Positions 58,121-64,000 of a stretch of DNA of 64,000 nucleotides are shown here, one piece after another. A program made the position numbers and the translations under genes. Source of the DNA: Hydnum rufescens UP504. Its lineage: Eukaryota; Basidiomycota; Agaricomycetes; Cantharellales; Hydnaceae. The notes below the pieces were generated by a model. That model worked only from the letters and a program-made list of their open reading frames with translations. It was not told the DNA's origin and made no database searches. The stretch is from positions 163,569-227,568 of the forward strand of contig MU128952.1 in NCBI GenBank assembly GCA_014904985.1, written 5' to 3'. Position 1 is the first letter of the stretch. Each line of letters begins with the position of its first letter.

Positions 58121-58351
58121 TGTGCGGCCCCCGTATATATTCTGCTATCATAAATTCGACGTAAACTAATCAAGAATAACTCGACCAGCACTTGATCCTA
58201 ATTGTTCTGAATCTGTTTCCAATCTCTGGTACAACGCCGTGCGGAATGGTCCTTCAGGTATCGATGAACTGCCTTGATTCTAGCCTCTAGTCAATCATCA
58301 ATGCGCGGCTAACAGAATCATCGCCGACTGCATCTAATTCTCGGCCTCCTC

Positions 58352-58682
58352 ATGTTCGAGCATCACGGAACTAAACCTAACGTCCACCTCGTCGAATTAG
58401 CCTTCCATGTATGGGGCCAGGATTGTGAATCGGTGGGTCGAGCTGGCATTCGTACATCCTTAAAGGGCAATGCAGAATGGAGCGTTTCGTAACATCTGTA
58501 GAACGAGAAGCGGTGCATCTATGAGGCACGTAGGGCGACAAGGGGCTTTTTTTGTTGCAGGTTATCTCTAAAATTGACCAGTCCATGCGATAATGCCATC
58601 AAAGTTACCCTTGATTACTCTTCTGCCGACGTTCTTAAGGGTCCTGACAAAGCGTGGGAAACCCTCCATTTGACAGAGCCAT
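58352..58682 (+). CDS. Hypothetical two-exon fragment
   Basis: Not recognised. From the ATG at 58352 the frame reads MFEHHGTKPNVHLVELAFHV and WGQDCESVGRAGIRTSLKGN. After an acceptor tttttttgttgcag it reads LSLKLTSPCDNAIKVTLDYS and SADVLKGPDKAWETLHLTEP-stop at 58682. Composition looks coding, but the donor (gtttcg) is weak and the product is small. It may be a gene fragment. Confidence 0.3.
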
Positions 58683-60968
58683 GATCCACAATTCGGGCGA
58701 CCTTCCCCCCTGTATCTATGGCCTCTGCGTCACCGTGGACGTGGTATCGTCGAGTCGCAGGGGGGAAACACCACTACCTAGGTCGGGGCCATAGCAATGT
58801 TCACTGACGGAGATACATGGCTATCCTCCTTGACAGCCACAGGGACCCAGTTGGGTGAGCCCCCTTAATGTCTGGTGGCGTAAGACCCCTAACAAACGGA
58901 ATGGCTGTAGCCACGTTCCTTTCCACGATTCTCATGCCAGGGGGCCGCACGGTGAGAAGCTCAATATGTACCCTCCTGAGCGTCTTTGATGCAGTAACGA
59001 CGCTGTAAGGTGGACATGATTGATTCTTCCCTCCCTTCCTCGACTGCTTGTTTGACACTCGGAAGCAAGCTAGTAAGCGCGCGGCAACACTGACATCCTT
59101 ACGTATCTCTAATGGAACCACAAGAGAAGTGAAATTCATCTCGGTTAGTTCGGTTCCCAGAATCCTCGAGTTCGCTTATCTATGAATGAGACAAAGAGCT
59201 TTGTTTGTGAGCATACATGGCTACATAAAAGTACTAGCGCAGATCCCTGACGGTCGAAGCAGACCCATGACGCGACGATTCATTTCAGCCGCAGGGTAGA
59301 AACACCAATATGCACATGTGTGGCATAGAAGCTGTCCATTGACTAACGCATATCATTTGCTGTCGCTTCAAGCATCGTCCCACTGGGTTGTGAAAATGAA
59401 CCGGCTTTACAAATCCCGAAGAGACTCGCTTTGGCATGTGCTGATTTACATTAGATACAGTATACATATATATATCACGTTCAGATTGTGCGCTCACTTG
59501 GCATTACAGTAGATTTCAGTGAGGTGCGGAATGCGGTAGGCCCTCTTCGCGGAAAAAAAAAACTAGTACCTTGTAACATCTGCTCCACATTTGGCAGATA
59601 GGCCCATTTAAGAATCGGATACTTTGGAGGCTGGACTTTACAAATCAAGTTCATCAATCGGATGTGGAGCAGACGTTGCCGAAAAGTATCGAAGCTTTCC
59701 GAAAAGTATATCGAAGCTTTTTTGCCAAAAGGCACTAATTTCCATGGCGAAAAGAATTTCCCATTTTTTAACGGACTCCGCGCTCCACATTTCACTGAAA
59801 TCTGGGGTAAAAACATCGTGCAGCCCAAATTCCCCTGGGAATGCTCCTGGCGCATCGGTATGAAAGCTTTTACATGGTCATTACGATAAATTCAACCAAC
59901 CAAAGGCAATGATAAACTTGTCCTCATCATGGAAAAGCGGACCTTCATATGAAAAGGGCGGATCATACCTGAAAAAAAATTTTGTTGGGGCTTGTGCGGG
60001 TTTGTGGCCTTACGAAGCCAATTTTGCTTCCGGCCTCCATGCGTTGCATCTGGCTGGGGGTTGGAAGACTCTTGAGTGCGTTCGAATCGAGAAGGACCGC
60101 GAAGCATTACTCTGATCCGTGGGTCGTTTCCCTGCGTCGAGGCTCTATCTCGAATCGTCTTGTCACATGCAGTAGCTCCCCCCCCCCTTTTTTTTTCGCC
60201 GCTTTGGGCACTCTTGCCCCAGGCTCCGAAGGAGTATGTGGCGTTTTTAGGAGAAATAGCTTTTTAATTCATGTATCACACTGGGGGCTTTCGTGTGGGT
60301 TGCTTTCACACTTTCATACGCCTGTATATAGAATATGACGTCGAGGGCCACAAGATCCCGACTGATATGACGCCAATTGACAGGGAGCAAATGACAAAGC
60401 ATGTTGCCGAACGCGGGCCAGATTGTGTCGTTCTCACCGTTAAATACTTCTCTCCAATGAGCGTGCCTGCTACTTCATGGTAGCAATGTAAGCTGATCGA
60501 ATCAAATAATAGAATCACTATGGCTCAAACGTAAAGCCACATCATGCAACCTTGCTTAGACTGACAAGCGATGCCGAGATTATCTGTACTTTCCACGCTG
60601 CTCCCACAGGTACAGGTCGTGCAGTAGGGCCTTCACCAGAACAGGGATCTTAACGAGTCCTGCTCACTGCACAGGCCATTACTTATTCCAACGAACGATA
60701 CAGGAAGAGCCAGACCTGAAAAATGCAGCAAATATGTTTTGAAGGATGCGGATGTATGACAACAGCCAAGTGAAGTGATGAAGTATGAGTACGTAGCAAG
60801 ATGAGCATGATATCTGTGAAAGATGAAAAAACACAATGTGTTGATAGGGATAGTGCAAACGGAGATTGCGGAAGAGGGCAAAGGAGTATAGAAGAGCCGG
60901 GGACCATGAGGAGAGTAGATAAGCCGTCAGTAGAAACAGAAACAAAACCAAAACGGCAGCCACTAGGG
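58683..60968. other. Gene-poor interval with coding-like snippets
   Basis: No confident gene. Plus-strand snippets with protein-like composition occur at about 60030-60115 (ANFASGLHALHLAGGWKTLE) and, after a possible acceptor at ctgtatatag, at 60339-60483 (EYDVEGHKIPTDMTPIDREQ, HVAERGPDCVVLTVKYFSPM). They are not linked by a continuous model. A 112-codon minus frame at 58801-59139 lacks motifs. An imperfect hairpin lies at 59511-59803, listed separately. A C10 run followed directly by a T9 run lies at 60178-60196. Confidence 0.35.
59511..59803. repeat. Nested imperfect inverted repeats (hairpin-forming)
   Basis: Outer arms: AGATTTCAGTGAGGTGCGGA (59511-59530) pairs with the reverse complement of about 59784-59803 (AGATTTCAGTGAAATGTGGA), identical over the first 12 bases. 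Inner arms: 59573-59590 (GTAACATCTGCTCCACAT) pairs with 59662-59679 read in reverse (GCAACGTCTGCTCCACAT), 16 of 18 matching. The two nested pairs could fold the whole segment into one long stem-loop. It may be a worn MITE or a structured transcript. No target-site duplication was identified. Confidence 0.45.
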
Positions 60969-63658
60969 CTAATAGTACATCCCTTGGGCTCGTGGATCTT
61001 GCGCGTAAGGCGCACCTTGATACGAAGCATAGGTATAGTCGACTGAACCATCGTGTTGAGGCGGAACAGGATATCCATACGGTGCCTCCAAACCTTGTCC
61101 ATAGTACCCGTACTGTGGATCCGCACCATACGGGTGGGCATATCCAGCGTAATCGGGAGCGGGATAAAAGGGACTACCGGGGTAGGGTTGGACATACTGA
61201 GGTCGGGACATGGCGTACGGTGCCGGCGGGGCACCATTTGTCAGGGACTCAAGAGGAGCATCCGCATTGATGGATGATCGAAGTCCGGAAGGCCGGAATG
61301 GTGTTCTGTTCACCCCTTTTGCGCCGGAAGCAGTTCCTGAACCTAGATGCTGGAGTATGAGGACGTCGCTCACCATTAGATGTTGCTGGTGATCCATCTG
61401 AGGAGCTCTCCGCAGAGGCTAGGGCAGGAGCTCGGATCTCCAGTGCACCAGACGTTTGCCGCGCTGGGACAAAAATCGGGGCTTCGTCCCTGCCTTCGAT
61501 TGGCGTATACGCTGCATAACGAGGAGAATCCCTTCCAGAGTACGCATAGTGGCCGGCATGCGTTCCTGGAGGCGTCGCAGAAGGCGGAGTAAGGAAATCA
61601 GGGGTTAGAGAATGGGAGTGGGAGTGACGAATAGGATACGGATGAGACATGGCTGGGAAGTAGGGTGGGGGGCGAGGAGTAAACAAAGGGGCTGGAGGTG
61701 GTGTGAGAACCACAATTCGTCCGGTGGCGACCTCGAAGACCATCCCATTCTCGCCAACAGCAAGACCTGCAGGGAGAGGAAGAGGCGCTGGATACGGGGA
61801 ATATTCCGACCCATTGTTGTAGGCCAGAGGAGGCGCCTGACCAGAATGGTAAGCCGATTGCTGAGATTGAGGAGCAAATGCTTGTCTCAGAAGTTCTTTA
61901 GGGCGCTCTAAATTCGAGGGCACTTGCACTACAAACGGATCCTTCTCCTCAACCACATCCAGAACCTCTTCATTTGGCCCTTGAGAAGGCACGCTCTCTG
62001 TCTCTGGGGTTGAAAAAGGTTTTGAGTCCTGAATGCCATCAAAATGAGGCAGTTCCGGTCTCGTGTCCTCCTCGGACTCTTCTCCGGCTGGTGTCACAAG
62101 TGGAGGGGGATTATTGGCTTCGGGAGGAGGGACAATTGTTGCGGACGATTTTGATGGGAGCCAGACTTTTGCCGCCAATGGAGAGTCCGGGATATCGTGA
62201 CTAACTGTCTGAAAATCGAACGCGTCTGATTGGGTAACAGGACGCGTCGAACGGGGAGAAGAGCCACCTTGGAGAGGTCCCGGTAATCGAACTACAACGG
62301 CCTTGTCTCCACCGTCGCCGGGCACCTCAGAACGATCCGTCCGAGGAGCGAGTGCCAGTCCCAGTGCATGATCAAGAAGCGTAGCTCGTGTACGTGAAAG
62401 GGGTGCCTTTGCTGGTAACTGCACTCGGAGTTCAGATCAATCCGGCCATAGACATCTTTGCCTTAGAATGATGACCAAGCAGTGACGTATCCAGCGGCTT
62501 GGTCCATGGTCGTTCGGCTTTCGCGAGTCGTGGAAGCTGGGGTTTTGGGCCAATCGAGCTTTGGGCAGGAGTCAATGGTGATATATCAGAAGCGACGGAG
62601 AGCGAGGCTGGCGGACGAGCCTCTCCCCTAGTAAATGGGTCTCGACCGTGTAACCCACCCCGAGCACCTCCACCCCTCTTACCACGAAGATTGACTCGGT
62701 CCTTGAAGTCGTACTCGATCGGGTTGATCCAACTCTTCATAGCCATCATGGGACCATGATCGATCACCGTTAGTTGCCGGTACCGCAGGCGACGACGTGT
62801 TCCCCGAGTTGCTCATCACATCCTTACTCAGGGGGTGCGAGACGGAGCCTCCGGTCGGAGGGGCGAAATTACTTCTCCCCCGGCCTCGTCCCAGAATCGA
62901 CCCGTCTGGGCGACTCGTCCCTCTTCCCTTTCCTTGCCATCGGCCACGCCACCACCCGCTCATGCTACGCAAGTCCTTATCCATCAGACGCTCATCATGG
63001 CTCCAAAATGCACCGACGCGAGGAACATAAGAAGGGTCGGAGGACAAACGGTCAAGATAGACCTGTCGAGGATTTGGTTTTGGGGGTCGTGGCGCAGACA
63101 CAGGTTTCGCATTCCCATCCGCATCTTTTTCATCGACGTGTGAGACTTTCTTTCCTTTGCGCTTTGAAGCCCTGGTTTTGGGTTCCACAACCTCCTCTGG
63201 GGAAGGAAGCATCGATGAGGCATTATCAGCGTGTGATGCAAGGTCTTCGAAATTCATGAATAGGGAGATTGACTAGATCCATTGCCTGCACCTTGTTCAG
63301 CAGTGACCATTTCTGACCAATTGGTCGAAGTGTCGAAGAATGGCTTGTGACCATTGGGTTGTGGAAAAATAGCAGGTGGTGAAGGTGCTGAGGATCGAAT
63401 TGAGCGTGACTTCTGCGGGGCAGCATCAGAGGCCCTGTGTGTGACATCCTCGTCGTCTTCCGAATGGGCAGCAGAGTCTGTACTGACACTGGAGAAGTCA
63501 GAGTCAGATAGGGCTTCTCGCTCAACCTCCTCGTCACTAAGTTCGTCTCTCCCTCTGCCGCGGCGTCTGACGAGTCGCTTGGCTCTTGACGAAGGGTGCC
63601 TAATACTGTGTGGTTTGTTTGCATTGCTTTGCGATGACGATGAGACGAGAGCAGGCAT
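60969..63658 (-). CDS. Barentsz/CASC3-type exon-junction-complex protein
   Basis: Carries a Btz/SELOR domain, which binds eIF4AIII and stabilises the exon junction complex. From the ATG at 63658: MPALVSSSSQSNANKPHSIR, an Arg/acidic region (RLVRRRGRGRDELSDEEVER), MNFEDLASHADN and a basic linker. The SELOR domain follows near 63080-62740: RLSSDPSYVPRVGAFWSHDE, RLMDKDLRSMSGWWRGRWQG and, after a Gly/Arg stretch, DRSWSHDGYEEL with the conserved W-x-H-D. An intron TCGTG|gtaagag...ttactag|GGGAGAG leads to a long Pro/Ser/Tyr-rich C-terminal region ending DYTYASYQGAPYAQDPR at 60969. Two frame jumps remain unexplained (around 62440 and around 61360); the second could be a 31-nt intron. The C-terminus is low-complexity and disordered. 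Confidence 0.75.
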
Positions 63659-64000
63659 ATGTGTCCCTAGAGTTGCAGCAATAGTTTTAGCATGAGAAAA
63701 CCTCTGTGGCGAACAGTAAAGGCGCACGCGGGCAAAAAGAATCGTGGGCGTCGCCGGATGTGCGTGAATGAGATCTTTACTGGGTACTAATGGCTAGAGA
63801 AAGGCTTTAAAACAAGGTGCGAAGATGGTCGTTCTTAGTCACGGAAAACCCCGTCCGCCCCTGAACCTTGCCGCACATGAATCCTTTTGACCCGTCAAGT
63901 TTTAACCATCGAACTGAGAAGTTGACGACCGGGCACACCTACCATTTTGTTGACCAGCTACCTCCCGGCTATAACAGGAACACGCCCACTCTGTTACTCC
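63659..64000. promoter_or_regulatory. 5' flank of the Btz-like gene
   Basis: Upstream sequence of the minus-strand gene. The open frame extends to 63727 (MRLYCSPQRFSHAKTI), so a longer N-terminus is possible. Nothing else was recognised before the window ends. Confidence 0.35.

Overview
The window is nuclear DNA of a filamentous fungus, almost certainly a basidiomycete of the Agaricomycetes. Genes are split by many short GT-AG introns (about 45-130 nt), intergenic gaps are small, and the proteins are fungal-type: NACHT-WD40 STAND receptors, centrosomin/pericentrin-type Pcp1, Mtd1 and Tip41. A Rhizoctonia/Ceratobasidium-like genome (Cantharellales) is my best guess from gene style; nothing in the sequence proves the genus.

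Layout. 1-12.6 kb is housekeeping: STI1 (Hsp90/Hsp70 co-chaperone), a B12D/NDUFA4-like respiratory subunit, a spindle-pole-body Pcp1 homolog with Cnn_1N and PACT domains, cardiolipin synthase and the THO-complex WD40 protein THOC3/Tex1. 12.8-33.4 kb is an accessory island: four glutathione-S-transferase-kappa (DsbA-like) genes, a NACHT-WD40 STAND receptor gene, and a tandem segmental duplication of about 4 kb units, each pairing a decayed HNH_2-type nuclease-like gene with a GST-kappa gene. The copies are interrupted by a 384-bp MITE-like element with nested inverted repeats and by a 591-bp insertion, both flanked by TA. 33.5-48.2 kb returns to core genes: an NAD(P)-binding SDR, a two-HMG-box protein, the complex I subunit GRIM-19/NDUFA13, a disordered hypothetical protein, TIP41 and methylenetetrahydrofolate dehydrogenase MTD1. 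48.2-51.2 kb has no gene I can name. 51.2-53.8 kb is a second putative recognition or cell-death gene, a helical N-terminal region followed by a 46-residue-period TPR array. 54.6-58.1 kb packs RRS1, TFIIB (with a 5-nt microexon) and the ESCRT-II subunit SNF8/VPS22. 58.1-60.9 kb is gene-poor, with an imperfect hairpin. 61-63.7 kb holds a Barentsz/CASC3-type exon-junction-complex protein.

Themes. Two mRNP genes (THOC3, Btz), two mitochondrial respiratory subunits plus cardiolipin synthase, and two TOR/chaperone-linked genes sit in the core segments. The island carries fast-evolving repeat proteins (WD40 and TPR) and amplified detoxification-type enzymes. A cross-cutting technical point is that several otherwise well-conserved genes, including RRS1 (essential in yeast), are interrupted by apparent single-base contractions of homopolymer runs. 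Many 'broken' reading frames here may therefore be sequencing or assembly errors rather than pseudogenes. Gene models below are hand-spliced from the sequence; ends of multi-exon genes are approximate where stated.
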